Positions 44,651 to 53,311 of a stretch of 64,000 nt of DNA are shown here, piece after piece (positions within the stretch are counted from its first letter, which is position 1; each line of letters begins with the position of its first letter). The DNA lies in assembly GCA_016294105.1 (NCBI GenBank), contig JAEDCN010000010.1:19615-83614 (forward strand), read 5' to 3'. Both the position numbers and the translations under genes were made by a program. This DNA is from Treponema sp. (GTDB taxonomy: Bacteria; Spirochaetota; Spirochaetia; Treponematales; Treponemataceae). Under the pieces are notes generated by a model that saw only the letters and a list, made by a program, of their open reading frames with translations, searched no databases and had not been told where the DNA came from.

Positions 44651-44710
44651 AAAAACAGGCTTGATTTGAAGTGCACTTCACTTCAACTTCAATTTACATC
44701 AAGCCTGTTT
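44651..44710 (-). terminator. Terminator of the Hsp33 gene with nested palindrome
   Basis: A 13-pair stem AAACAGGCTTGAT/ATCAAGCCTGTTT (44653-44665 with 44698-44710) has an A8 stretch on its left that gives T8 leftward. The loop holds a perfect 14-base palindrome TGAAGTGCACTTCA (44667-44680). It may also slow rightward transcription, but no T-run follows on that side. Confidence 0.8.
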
Positions 44711-44737
44711 ACCGATAATTCCAGATTAATTTTTAAC

Positions 44738-45688
44738 CTACAGTTCCTCTGTGGGAATGTGATAGACACTGCCACAGTTGTGGCAGATGATTTCCAGCGG
44801 ATTGGGACCGTTTTGCTTTATGTCTGCCACTTCATCTTGACCAAGGTTTTTTACCGCAGATAAATATTTTTCTCGGGTACAGGAGCAGTCAAAGATGATG
44901 TCTCGCTCTAAGGCAACGGTGGGATTAAAGTCGCGGAAAAGCCCGTAGATGATGTCGTCACGATCCCCGCCTTCTGAGAACCATTGGCCGTAGGAGGGAG
45001 CTGCTTGGAAGGCGTGCTCCACTGCCTCGGTAACTTCGGCTTCGTAGGCTTGGCGTTCTGCCAGATCCTTGCCAGAACTTCCTCCGTGGGCAGGCATTTT
45101 TTGCAGGAACATTCCTCCAGCACCGATTACCTGACCTTGGCGGTCAAACTGGATGCTGGTGTTGAAGGCGGTGTAGATTTGCTCTGACTGGGCAAAGTAC
45201 CAGGCTAAGTCCTGAGCAATGTTACGATGCTTGATTTCCACGCTGCCCACCTGAGGCTCCTTGGCTCCTTCGTTAAAGCGGGAGATAGTGAGGGTACCTG
45301 GGCCAAAGAAGGGGGCTAAGTCCCAGCTATCCAAGGGTTTGGTAATGGGAATGGGATCTTGCAAAAGATAGCCACGAACAGAACCGGCACTGTCGGCTTC
45401 GGTACAAAAGCCTGCGGCAGGACCGTTGGTATCATAGCGAAAACTTACTCGTCCTCGTCCCTTCATGGTGGGAATCAACAAGGCGGTGGAAAGATAGGCT
45501 TGTCCCAGAACCAGGGTTTCTAAAATCCCCAGCTTGTGGTTTGCTCGCATTTGGTTTATAAATCGAGTGCCGTGGAAAAAGGCTCCACGATACAGTCCAT
45601 CTGCCATAACAAAGACGGACATGCCATCCTTGTGGATAGAATCAAGATGTTGCAGCACGTGCTGGTCGGTAATTTCTGCAGTAATCAT
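44738..45688 (-). CDS. hslO: 33 kDa redox chaperone Hsp33
   Basis: A 316-residue redox-regulated holdase. The C-terminal zinc site is complete: FDCSCTREKY and ICHNCGSVYHI (CxC and CxxC). The N-terminal body is typical (GRVSFRYDTNGPAAGFCTEADSAGSVRGYL). Under oxidation the Cys pairs form disulfides and expose the chaperone surface. Start 45688 is preferred because the promoter -10 box lies 6 bases upstream; a longer frame from 45742 has an AAAGG site, so it remains possible. Confidence 0.88.
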   Translation of the reverse strand: MITAEITDQHVLQHLDSIHKDGMSVFVMADGLYRGAFFHGTRFINQMRANHKLGILETLVLGQAYLSTALLIPTMKGRGRVSFRYDTNGPAAGFCTEADSAGSVRGYLLQDPIPITKPLDSWDLAPFFGPGTLTISRFNEGAKEPQVGSVEIKHRNIAQDLAWYFAQSEQIYTAFNTSIQFDRQGQVIGAGGMFLQKMPAHGGSSGKDLAERQAYEAEVTEAVEHAFQAAPSYGQWFSEGGDRDDIIYGLFRDFNPTVALERDIIFDCSCTREKYLSAVKNLGQDEVADIKQNGPNPLEIICHNCGSVYHIPTEEL

Positions 45689-45694
45689 ACTACT

Positions 45695-45723
45695 ACTATA
45701 CTTTTTTTTTTCTTTGACTTCAA
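45695..45723 (-). promoter_or_regulatory. Promoter of hslO
   Basis: Read leftward: TTGAAG (45723-45718), 17-base spacer, TATAGT (45700-45695). The predicted start coincides with the ATG at 45688, so the transcript would be leaderless. Confidence 0.55.
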
Positions 45724-45732
45724 TTATCTTTC

Positions 45733-45761
45733 TTGACTTCATACACCTTTCTTACTATGCT
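45733..45761 (+). promoter_or_regulatory. Promoter of the RRM protein gene
   Basis: TTGACT (45733-45738), 17-base spacer, TATGCT (45756-45761). The transcript would have a leader of about 49 bases ending in AAAGGA 6 bases before the ATG. Confidence 0.65.
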
Positions 45762-45816
45762 TAAATAGTCAAGTCCCTGTGAACAAACTGAAGGGATGGT
45801 TGGCAAAGGATTATGA

Positions 45817-46218
45817 ATGTCTAAGAAAATTTATGTTGGAAATCTTAGTTTCAGAACAACTGAAGATGGGCTTTGTTCAGTTTTTGCTCAGTTTGGTACC
45901 GTCATTTCTGCCCAGGTGATTCGTGATAGATTTACCGACCAGTCCCGTGGATTTGGCTTTGTGGAAATGGAGCAGGATGAAGCTGCAGATGAAGCCATTG
46001 CTTCCTTGAATGGGCAGATGATTGACGGACGGAGAGTTCGGGTAAATGCTGCCGAGGAAAAGCCTGCTGGATTTAATCGAGAACGGGGGGAAAATCGATC
46101 CTCCTTCAACAGAGGTGACAGGTCACGGCGAGAAGGTCAGCGGGGAGAGTTTCGGGAGGGCCGTTCACCACGAAATGCTTCTCGACCACAGCGGGATTCT
46201 TGGGATTATTCTTACTAA
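45817..46218 (+). CDS. RRM-domain RNA-binding protein
   Basis: 133 residues. One RRM covers about 3-80 with RNP2 IYVGNL and RNP1 RGFGFVEM. The tail is Arg/Gly/Ser-rich (NRGDRSRREGQRGEFREGRSPRN), as in cold-shock-type RRM proteins of bacteria. It probably binds single-stranded RNA. Its own promoter and terminator make it a single-gene unit. Confidence 0.88.
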   Translation: MSKKIYVGNLSFRTTEDGLCSVFAQFGTVISAQVIRDRFTDQSRGFGFVEMEQDEAADEAIASLNGQMIDGRRVRVNAAEEKPAGFNRERGENRSSFNRGDRSRREGQRGEFREGRSPRNASRPQRDSWDYSY

Positions 46219-46292
46219 TGTAATCCAGTTCTGAAAAAAACTTGATTCAGTTTCCTTCCAGTGAGGTAGAGCCTCTTTGGGGAAACAGAAAA

Positions 46293-46350
46293 GTCGGTTG
46301 GAATTGGGGGACTGAGCTTCCTTCAATTCCAACCGACCTTTCATATTTTT
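46293..46350 (+). terminator. Terminator after the RRM gene
   Basis: A perfect 14-pair stem GTCGGTTGGAATTG/CAATTCCAACCGAC (46293-46306 with 46324-46337), then CTTTCATATTTTT. A smaller hairpin GAGG/CCTC lies upstream near 46262. Confidence 0.85.
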
Positions 46351-46353
46351 CCC

Positions 46354-46382
46354 TTGCGTAGGGCCTTTCTTTTTATTATATT
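46354..46382 (+). promoter_or_regulatory. Promoter of the DUF368 gene
   Basis: TTGCGT (46354-46359), 17-base spacer, TATATT (46377-46382). The expected start falls on the ATG at 46389. Confidence 0.6.
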
Positions 46383-46388
46383 TAAAAC

Positions 46389-47228
46389 ATGGATTTTATT
46401 AGACTTATAGTTATTGGAGTGATCCTTGGAGTGGCAAATGTGATTCCTGGCGTTTCGGGAGGAACCCTTGCCGTTGTCTTCAATATTTACGACCGGCTCA
46501 TTAATGTTATTACCTTGAATGTGAAAAAGATTCTTTCTGAGTGGAAGTTCATTCTGCCCTTGGTTGTTGGCATGGGGCTGGGAATCATCTTGTTCAGCAA
46601 GGCAATTACCTTTCTTTTTGAAAATTATCCGGTGCAGACAAATTGGTTTTTTATTGGCATTATTTTGGGAAGCATTCCCATGATTGCAAAGCGGCTGATG
46701 GCTGCTAGTAAGGCTTCTTCTTCAGATGCTAGAAAAATACCTGTTTCTGCCATTGTGTGCGGTGTACTGGCACTGGCGGTAATGGCAATCATGACCTATG
46801 CCAATGTGGCTGAAAGTGGTGCTCCCATTCAGACTGAGCTGACTCCACTGCTGGCGGTAAAGCTTTTTATTGGGCTAGCTTGCGCCACCATTGCCATGAT
46901 TATCCCTGGGATTTCTGGTTCCTTTTTGATGCTGGTGGTGGGAGTGTATAGCACAGTAATTGCCGCCATCTCTGACTTTAATATTCCCCTGCTGATTCCT
47001 GCTGTAATTGGTGGCGTGGTGGGGCTTTTGGGTGGAGCAAAGTTGGTGCGTTTTTTAATTGAAAAGGTTCCCGCTCAAACCTACGGCGCTATTATGGGAT
47101 TGGTGCTGGGCTCTATTTTGGTGATTTTCCCCGGCTTTTGTGGTTTTGCAACCTTGGCCACCTCCCTGCTTGCCGCGGCGGTGGGCTTTGTGGTGTCTTT
47201 CTTTGCCGGGCGGGAAAGGATTGAATAG
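46389..47228 (+). CDS. DUF368 membrane protein (polyprenyl-phosphate transporter-like)
   Basis: A 279-residue protein with about eight membrane helices. The family signature appears twice: NVIPGVSGGTLAVVFNIYDRLI near the start and IIPGISGSFLMLVVGVYSTVIAAI in the middle. Members of DUF368 have been linked to recycling of undecaprenyl phosphate across the membrane. There is no Shine-Dalgarno; the ATG follows the -10 box by 6 bases. The DUF6194 gene starts 1 base after its stop. Confidence 0.85.
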   Translation: MDFIRLIVIGVILGVANVIPGVSGGTLAVVFNIYDRLINVITLNVKKILSEWKFILPLVVGMGLGIILFSKAITFLFENYPVQTNWFFIGIILGSIPMIAKRLMAASKASSSDARKIPVSAIVCGVLALAVMAIMTYANVAESGAPIQTELTPLLAVKLFIGLACATIAMIIPGISGSFLMLVVGVYSTVIAAISDFNIPLLIPAVIGGVVGLLGGAKLVRFLIEKVPAQTYGAIMGLVLGSILVIFPGFCGFATLATSLLAAAVGFVVSFFAGRERIE

Positions 47229-47229
47229 A

Positions 47230-47685
47230 ATGGAGCCTGGGCAAATATTGGACTGGTGTCTTTCCTCTCTTGACGGAACGGTACTCGTGGACAGCTGGGG
47301 GGAAAAGGGCATATTTTACAATCCCGGCCACGTGCTGAGGCGTGGTGTGTATGTCCTGACCGTCAAGGAAAAGGATGGCGACAATGACAGGGCTTCCAAT
47401 CTCAACAGGGCGGAAGCCTTCCGTGTGAATCTGGGGGTGAGGAAAACCACCTTCCAAAGGATGTTCGGAAAAGTCCCGGCTCGTCCAGCTGCGGGTTGTG
47501 TTGTGGACATGAATTTTGATTTTACTGTTTTTGATGAAATCATTCCCCATCCTGTCTACGCATGGATGGGTTGGATTAGCGTACTCAATCCGTCGGAGCA
47601 TACTTTTAACCTGCTGAAGCCGCTTGTTCAGGAGGCATACGAATTTTCGGTCGAGAAATTCAAGAAACGAAAAGTCCTTGAATAG
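47230..47685 (+). CDS. DUF6194 family protein
   Basis: A 151-residue cytoplasmic protein matching the DUF6194 outline: IFYNPGHVLRRGVYVLTVKEKDGDNDRASNLNRAEAFRVNLGV, then DFTVFDEIIPHPVYAWMGWISVLNPSEHTFNLLKPLVQEAY. The function is unknown. Start 47230 is used since a longer frame overlaps DUF368. It is visibly more GC-rich than the genes to its left, as is the M28 gene beyond, which may mean transfer. The 76-base gap downstream shows nothing clear. Confidence 0.7.
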   Translation: MEPGQILDWCLSSLDGTVLVDSWGEKGIFYNPGHVLRRGVYVLTVKEKDGDNDRASNLNRAEAFRVNLGVRKTTFQRMFGKVPARPAAGCVVDMNFDFTVFDEIIPHPVYAWMGWISVLNPSEHTFNLLKPLVQEAYEFSVEKFKKRKVLE

Positions 47686-47761
47686 CGTCTTTTCAGGTAT
47701 ATTTTATGTGACTCAGTGCTAGTTGTTCAGGTCGTTTAGTTCTTTCCATAATCCATGAGTC

Positions 47762-48664
47762 TTAGGCTGGGGTTCTTGCCCGTGCAAGGGCATCCAGCAG
47801 GGACTCCATCAGGGAAAAGGATTCTGGGGTGAGGCTTGCAAGGTTGTCGTATTCGGTATGGAGGAGCCGCCAGGTCATGGGTAGCTTCTCCTGCACCTGG
47901 TAGGGTTCCAAGGGCTTGATTCTTCTGGCCCCCACATCCTGTCCCTGGCTGCTTTTCACCACGGCGGTGGCCAGCCCGGGATTCTGCTTCAGCTCCCGCA
48001 GGTAGGACACCACCTCCTGGGAGGGAAGGATGGTGATGGCCACGGCGGGAATTGCACAGGCAAGAAAGCCAGCGTTGTCGCTGTAGGGCACCGGCAGTGG
48101 AGCCCATTTTCTTCCAGCTACGGATTTAATCAAGTCTTCCGTCCGCTCCACCAAGCTGTTGAACTGCCGCTGGAAGGAGATGCTTCCCTTTCCCTTTCCC
48201 GCCTGGGACAGCACCACAAAGTCGCCTCGGCCACAGCAGTCGAAGGCGTACACGTCCTGCCGTGTCAGCCCAAGATTCCTGAATTTTGTGGCGATGCCGA
48301 AGGCTCCCTGCTCCGAGACACCCTCGTTACCGCCCATCTCCTCCCCATCGGAAAAGATAATCTGCACATTGTGGGCTCCGGGAAAACGCAGGAGCCTTCT
48401 GGCCCAGTAGATGATTTGGAAGACTGCGGCGCTGTTGTCGTTGGCGCCAGGGCTGTTGTCCACCCGGTCGTAGTGGGCCAGCACCGTCTTCATCTTGAAT
48501 TGGGGATTATAGGCTGAAGGAGGGAACTTCACCAAAATGTGGTGGGCTCCCTCCAATGATAGAGGAACAGCAGGAACTCCAAAGTCTTTCAGCATATCGA
48601 GAATAAATTGTCTTCTGTTGCAATCTGGGGCAATGAACCTTTGAAAGTCCCCGTGGTCCTGCAT
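47762..48664 (-). CDS. M28-family metallopeptidase
   Basis: A 300-residue zinc peptidase. Metal ligands fit M28: AHYDRVDNSPGANDNSAAV (His and Asp) and FSDGEEMGG (Glu-Glu), with YSDNAGF later. The family removes N-terminal residues or modified amino acids. No signal peptide is visible, so it is probably cytoplasmic. It lies 21 bases after pgi and is likely co-transcribed. The GC content is raised compared with the rest of the window. Confidence 0.82.
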   Translation of the reverse strand: MQDHGDFQRFIAPDCNRRQFILDMLKDFGVPAVPLSLEGAHHILVKFPPSAYNPQFKMKTVLAHYDRVDNSPGANDNSAAVFQIIYWARRLLRFPGAHNVQIIFSDGEEMGGNEGVSEQGAFGIATKFRNLGLTRQDVYAFDCCGRGDFVVLSQAGKGKGSISFQRQFNSLVERTEDLIKSVAGRKWAPLPVPYSDNAGFLACAIPAVAITILPSQEVVSYLRELKQNPGLATAVVKSSQGQDVGARRIKPLEPYQVQEKLPMTWRLLHTEYDNLASLTPESFSLMESLLDALARARTPA

Positions 48665-48685
48665 CTTCTTCAGCCTTTTTCGAGA

Positions 48686-50275
48686 TTAAATGTCAAAGAT
48701 TTCAGCAAAGGCCTTTAAGGCACCCTCTGTATTGTGAGCCAGCACCTGCTTGGTGAGAATCTTTCCTAGCTGAACACCTTCTTGGTCAAAGCTATTCAGG
48801 TTCCACAGGAAGCCCTGGAACATAATCTTGTTTTCAAAGTGGGCCAGCAAGGCTCCCAAGGCTTCTGGAGTAAGCTTGTTTCCGTAGATGAGGCTAGAGG
48901 GGCGTCCTCCGGGGAAGTACTTGTTGGGGTTCTGCTCCTCCTTTCCACAGGCAAAGGCCATGATTTGAGCTGCCAGGTTAGCACAGAGCTTTTTTTGACT
49001 AGTGGAACCATCAACTATTACGTCGCAGCCAGTTTGGTTTTCCTTAAAGCCGATAAACTGTAGGGGAATAATGTCTGTGCCCTGATGCAACAGCTGGTAG
49101 AAGGAGTGTTGGCCGTTTGTTCCTGGCTCACCAAAGATGGCAGGTCCTGTTACGTAGTCTACTGGCTGGCCGTCACGGTTTACCTGCTTGCCGTTGGATT
49201 CCATGTCTGCCTGCTGAAGGTGGGCAGGGAAGCGGCTGAGGGCCTGGCTATAGGGCAGGATGGCGGTGGCAGGGTAGCCCTGTACGTTCCGCTCATACAA
49301 GCCGATGAGGGCATCCAGCATGGCAGGGTTCTTGGTAATGTCACTGGCACAGGCGGTAACATCTGCCTCGTGGGCACCCTTCAGGAAGGAAGCAAAAACC
49401 TCGTAGCCAAAAGCCAATGAGAGGACGGCACCACCTACTGCTGAGGTGGAGGAATAACGTCCGCCGATAAAGTCATCGATGTAGAAGGAAGCCAGGTAGG
49501 CAGGATTGTTTGCTAAGGGGCTTGTTTCGGAGGTAACGGCTACCATGTGCTTGGCAGGATCAAGGCCAGCTTTTTGCAGGAAGTCCTTAACGAAAAGCTC
49601 ATTGGCCAGGGTTTCCTGGGTGGTACCGCTTTTGGATACCAGAATAAAGAGGGTGTGGCTCAAATCAAGGCTTGCCACAACACCTGCTCCATCGTCGGGG
49701 TCAACGTTGGAGATAAAGGCAGCCTTCATCTTGAGGCAACCGTTAGTACGAGCCCATTGCTCCAAAGCCAAGTACATAGCTCTGGGGCCTAGGTCGGAAC
49801 CGCCGATACCGATTTGGGCTACTGTGGTAAACTTTTCTCCAGCTGCATTGGTGAGTTGTCCACCGTGCACCTTTTCCACAAAGGCTTTGATGGCTTCTAG
49901 CTGCTGCTGGTAAAAGGTTCCCTCGTTCTTGCCTTGGTGCAGTACATCCTGTCCCAACTGGCCCCGCAACAGGTGATGCAAAACCTTGCGGTTTTCTCCT
50001 GTATTGATGGTGGCACCGTTGTACAATTCCTGAAATTTACCAGTGAGCTGGGCTTCATCTGCCAATTCCTGCAAGATGGCCAGAATCTGGGGGCTTACTT
50101 CTTTTGCACTGTAGTTGTAGGTAAGACCAGCAGCCATAGGGGCACTATAGCGTGCTACCCGTTCAGCGGCAGTGGGAGAGGAAAGCTCAGCCTTGATGGA
50201 AACAAGGTTTTTCAATGACTGGAGCTTCTTGAAGGACTCCAGCTTGTCTAGGTTTTGCCAAGTAATCATATTCAC
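48686..50275 (-). CDS. pgi: Glucose-6-phosphate isomerase
   Basis: A 529-residue isomerase converting glucose 6-phosphate and fructose 6-phosphate. Motifs: IGIGGSDLGPRAMYLAL, VSKSGTTQETLANE (phosphate site), GGRYSSTSAVGG, TNGQHSFYQLLHQGTDIIPLQFIG and the Lys near QEGVQLGK. GAGGTGAAT precedes the ATG. A hairpin CCACCTT/AAGGTGG (50325-50345) lies in the leader. Confidence 0.95.
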   Translation of the reverse strand: MNMITWQNLDKLESFKKLQSLKNLVSIKAELSSPTAAERVARYSAPMAAGLTYNYSAKEVSPQILAILQELADEAQLTGKFQELYNGATINTGENRKVLHHLLRGQLGQDVLHQGKNEGTFYQQQLEAIKAFVEKVHGGQLTNAAGEKFTTVAQIGIGGSDLGPRAMYLALEQWARTNGCLKMKAAFISNVDPDDGAGVVASLDLSHTLFILVSKSGTTQETLANELFVKDFLQKAGLDPAKHMVAVTSETSPLANNPAYLASFYIDDFIGGRYSSTSAVGGAVLSLAFGYEVFASFLKGAHEADVTACASDITKNPAMLDALIGLYERNVQGYPATAILPYSQALSRFPAHLQQADMESNGKQVNRDGQPVDYVTGPAIFGEPGTNGQHSFYQLLHQGTDIIPLQFIGFKENQTGCDVIVDGSTSQKKLCANLAAQIMAFACGKEEQNPNKYFPGGRPSSLIYGNKLTPEALGALLAHFENKIMFQGFLWNLNSFDQEGVQLGKILTKQVLAHNTEGALKAFAEIFDI

Positions 50276-50356
50276 CTCGAGAAAATTTGATGGGGCAGGA
50301 CTTTAGTTTCGCCCAAAGGGAAATCCACCTTGGTAAAAAAGGTGGTTTCACAGTGA

Positions 50357-50386
50357 AATATAGCATAAAAATGGGATTTATGACAG
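50357..50386 (-). promoter_or_regulatory. Probable promoter of pgi
   Basis: Leftward: CTGTCA (50386-50381), 18-base spacer, TATATT (50362-50357). The leader then contains a hairpin (AAACCACCTT paired with AAGGTGGATTT, one bulge) before the pgi site. Confidence 0.45.
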
Positions 50387-50399
50387 GGGGAGTTTATTA

Positions 50400-50540
50400 G
50401 GGGGAGGAAACCCCTCTACTCGGAAGCGGGGGTTTCCGCACTTTTGCGGGGCAAAAGCGAGATTCGCTAAAATCGCTCAATATATCGCGATTTTCCGGCT
50501 TGAGCCGTCGCTCCCTATCTAAGACCCCCTCCTTCCCCAG
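50400..50540. other. Multi-hairpin intergenic element
   Basis: The 389-base gap 50276-50664 holds five consecutive short inverted repeats: GGAAACCCC/GGGGTTTCC (50406-50414, 50429-50437), CTTTTGC/GCAAAAG (50441-50447, 50451-50457), AGCGA/TCGCT (about 50457-50469), AAAATCGC/GCGATTTT (about 50471-50496) and CGGCT/AGCCG (about 50499-50510). An outer pairing GGGGGA with TTCCCC (50400-50405, 50533-50538) could close them into one multi-branched structure. It is GC-rich for the locus and no ORF explains it. It could be a structured RNA, a repeat element or a mobile remnant. The rest of the gap up to 50664 shows nothing clear. Confidence 0.6.
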
Positions 50541-50664
50541 CACCGCTTAAGGGCTACTTGCCTCCATTTGTATGTATATTTGGTTAAAGAAGTGGGAACA
50601 GTAGTCATAAGATTCTTGCTGTCTAAGTGTAACTCATCACCTACGACTCAAAAACCCCATTTTC

Positions 50665-53310
50665 TCACTCCAAGGACACGTAGGTTTTGCCGGTGCCTCC
50701 TTCTTCTGGACGGGCAAAGTGAAAATCTGTAATGCCGGGGTAGTGGGAAAGGTAGTCGTGGACAGCCTGTTGTAGGATGCCGTTTCCCTTGCCGTGGATA
50801 ACGGAAAAGTGATAGAGACCCTGCATGGTGGCCAAGTCCAGTTGTCGCTCCAGTGCCTTGATGGCTTCCTCGCAGCGCATCCCTAAAAGCCGTAGCTCCA
50901 GTACTGGTCGTTCCGTGCTGGAATCCTTTACAAAACTCCTGTCCTGGGGAGTAGCAAGGCTGTGGGCCGCAGAGCTACTGGAAGCATCTCCTTCCACCAG
51001 GCTATATTCCACCATTTGGGAGGGATTGATTTCCAAGGGCTGCAGCAATCGCAATTCCTTTTCCTTCATGGTGAGCTTCAGTCCTCCCACCTGAACAAGC
51101 CAGCTTCCCTTGCCGCTTTGTCTCAGAATGGTGCCTGTTCTGTTGCCCTTGATGGTGGCTACGGTGGCTCCTTCTTGGAATTGCAACTCCTGCTGAATTT
51201 TCTTGCTGCCAGCTCCAACGTTGCCAGTTTGATTTCCCCCTGCTGAATGTTCCTGGGCTTGTACTAAATCTTGAGCTCGAGCCAAGGCTAGTGCATCCTT
51301 GTTTTTAAGTCGCTTCTTTTTGCCAGCCTTTACAGGAGGTGCAAGGGGAGCAGTTCCATGGATTTTTTCCAATTCTAGTTGATCCTGCTGCAGTTGCTCT
51401 TCCTGACTTTCCAGCTTTTTTTCCTGTTCTTTGATATTTGCATCTAGCTGACAGATAAATTGCTTGACGCTTTGGGTTTTGGCCTTGGAAATCTCTCCTT
51501 CCCGCAGCTCCCTCACGAGGTTTTCCAGCATTTTGCGGCTTTCTGACAAGAAGATGCGTCCTTCCCGCTGGTCTTCCCGAGAAAGCTCTTGCTCCCGCTG
51601 ACGAAGCTGTAATTCCTTCAAATCCACCCTTCGTCGCTTGTCACGAATGCTTTGCTGCTCCTGCTTTAAGTCTTGGGCCAGCTTGTCTGCTTCCTGATGC
51701 TTTTTGGTCAGGGAGGTAATCATGGCTGAAATGTCTGCCTGCTGACCTTCCATGTAGGCGGTGGCTTGATCCACAATGGCTGCAGGAAGTCCGTTCCGTC
51801 GGGCTATGTCCAAGGCTCGGCTTTCCCCAGGGATTCCTGCTCGAATGCGATAGGTGGGAGCCAAGGTTTTTTCATCAAACTCGGCAGAGGCATTGGTACA
51901 GGTGGGGTGGGTGTAGCCGTAATTTTTCAAAACACCGTGATGGGTTGTAACAACCACAATATCACCTTGTTGAATGAGCTTGTCCAGCACCGCCATGGCA
52001 ATGGCTCCCCCCTCCTGAGGGTCGGTACCGCTTCCCAGCTCGTCCAGCAAGATAAGGCTCTTGCCGTCGGAACGCTCCAGCATTTGGCCAATATTTTTCA
52101 TGTGGCCAGAAAAGGTTGACAGGGATTGGTCTAGGGATTGCTCGTCACCAATATCTGCAAAAACTCCAGAACATAGGGGAAGGGCAGTTTCCTCGGCGGC
52201 GGGAATGGGAAAGCCACACTGATTCAGCAGTGTGAACAGGGCTAGGGTTTTTAAGGAAACGGTTTTACCGCCAGTGTTGGGACCGGTGATAATCAGTACT
52301 CGGCAGTTCTGGGGAAAAACCAGGTCAATGGGAACCGCCTGTTCTCCCAAAAGGGGATGGCGAGCCTGCAAAAGACGTGGCTGACTTTCTGGTGGTAAAT
52401 CCTTGGCAAAGATAGCCCTGTTGTTCACTGCCCAGCGAGCCGTTCCATAGGCTCCGTCTAGCTGCACCATACTGTGATGAGCCAAGAGAATGTCTTGATG
52501 AAAGGGAGCAAGGCTTGCGGTAAGCTCTCGGAAAATACGGCGAATTTCTGCTGAAAGGGCAAATTCCTCCTGCACTAGCTCGTTGTTTTTGCGGACAATT
52601 TCTTCTGGCTCAATGTAGACGGTGTGGCCAGTTTGAGAAACTTCGTGGATAATGCCTCGAATCTTGGAACGGCTACCAGAACGAACTGCCAGCACCTGTC
52701 TGTCGGAGCGAAGCACTGGTACATCGGACTGCAAAACATCCTTCAAGCTGGTATCGCTAGTGTAGCGACGAATGGCTGAATCAATTTCACGGCGAATGCG
52801 GGCAATGTTTCCTCGAATTTCCCGTAGCTCTGGCAAATCCTTTAGCTGGCCGCTTTTGTCAAGAACTCGGCCAATGAGCTGAATGGGCTGCTGAAGGTCT
52901 GGCAAATCCTGTGCCTGAGCTTCTAGGTGGGGAATGGGAAGGGATTTTGCTGCAGACAAAAGAGCCTTTGCTGTTTGCACCGTAATGGAACAAAAGCTAG
53001 CTAAGGTGTGGAGCTCCTGCTGATTTAAAACTGAATTGGCCACGGCCAGAATGTCGGCAATGGGCTCCACTGGTTCCCAGCCAGTGAGGGGAAGGGGTCG
53101 GGCGGATTCCAGAAAGGTCATCCACTGGCGTGCTGTGGCCTTAAAAGCAGTAATCTCTTGGGCATCTGTTTGGGGAAAACGCTGTTCCACCAGATTCCGT
53201 CCTTCCTGACTGAGACAACAGCCTGCAATGGAGGATCGAATTCGCAGGAAGTCCAACTGCTGCAGGGTCTTTTCTTCCACCTGCATGAGGGTAGTGTTCC
53301 GTTGCTCCAT
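50665..53310 (-). CDS. mutS2: Endonuclease/ATPase MutS2
   Basis: An 881-residue MutS2: core and lever regions to about 300, ABC-type ATPase with ITGPNTGGKTVSLKT and LILLDELGSGTDPQEG, coiled coils (about 490-680), a Lys-rich linker, and a C-terminal Smr domain with LELRLLGMRCEEA and VIHGKGNGIL. In relatives the Smr starts DLRG; here LRLLG. MutS2 acts on branched DNA or rescues collided ribosomes. Start 53310 follows the rsgA stop by one base; the longer frame overlaps rsgA. There is no clear terminator at its end. Confidence 0.92.
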   Translation of the reverse strand: MEQRNTTLMQVEEKTLQQLDFLRIRSSIAGCCLSQEGRNLVEQRFPQTDAQEITAFKATARQWMTFLESARPLPLTGWEPVEPIADILAVANSVLNQQELHTLASFCSITVQTAKALLSAAKSLPIPHLEAQAQDLPDLQQPIQLIGRVLDKSGQLKDLPELREIRGNIARIRREIDSAIRRYTSDTSLKDVLQSDVPVLRSDRQVLAVRSGSRSKIRGIIHEVSQTGHTVYIEPEEIVRKNNELVQEEFALSAEIRRIFRELTASLAPFHQDILLAHHSMVQLDGAYGTARWAVNNRAIFAKDLPPESQPRLLQARHPLLGEQAVPIDLVFPQNCRVLIITGPNTGGKTVSLKTLALFTLLNQCGFPIPAAEETALPLCSGVFADIGDEQSLDQSLSTFSGHMKNIGQMLERSDGKSLILLDELGSGTDPQEGGAIAMAVLDKLIQQGDIVVVTTHHGVLKNYGYTHPTCTNASAEFDEKTLAPTYRIRAGIPGESRALDIARRNGLPAAIVDQATAYMEGQQADISAMITSLTKKHQEADKLAQDLKQEQQSIRDKRRRVDLKELQLRQREQELSREDQREGRIFLSESRKMLENLVRELREGEISKAKTQSVKQFICQLDANIKEQEKKLESQEEQLQQDQLELEKIHGTAPLAPPVKAGKKKRLKNKDALALARAQDLVQAQEHSAGGNQTGNVGAGSKKIQQELQFQEGATVATIKGNRTGTILRQSGKGSWLVQVGGLKLTMKEKELRLLQPLEINPSQMVEYSLVEGDASSSSAAHSLATPQDRSFVKDSSTERPVLELRLLGMRCEEAIKALERQLDLATMQGLYHFSVIHGKGNGILQQAVHDYLSHYPGITDFHFARPEEGGTGKTYVSLE

Positions 53311-53311
53311 G

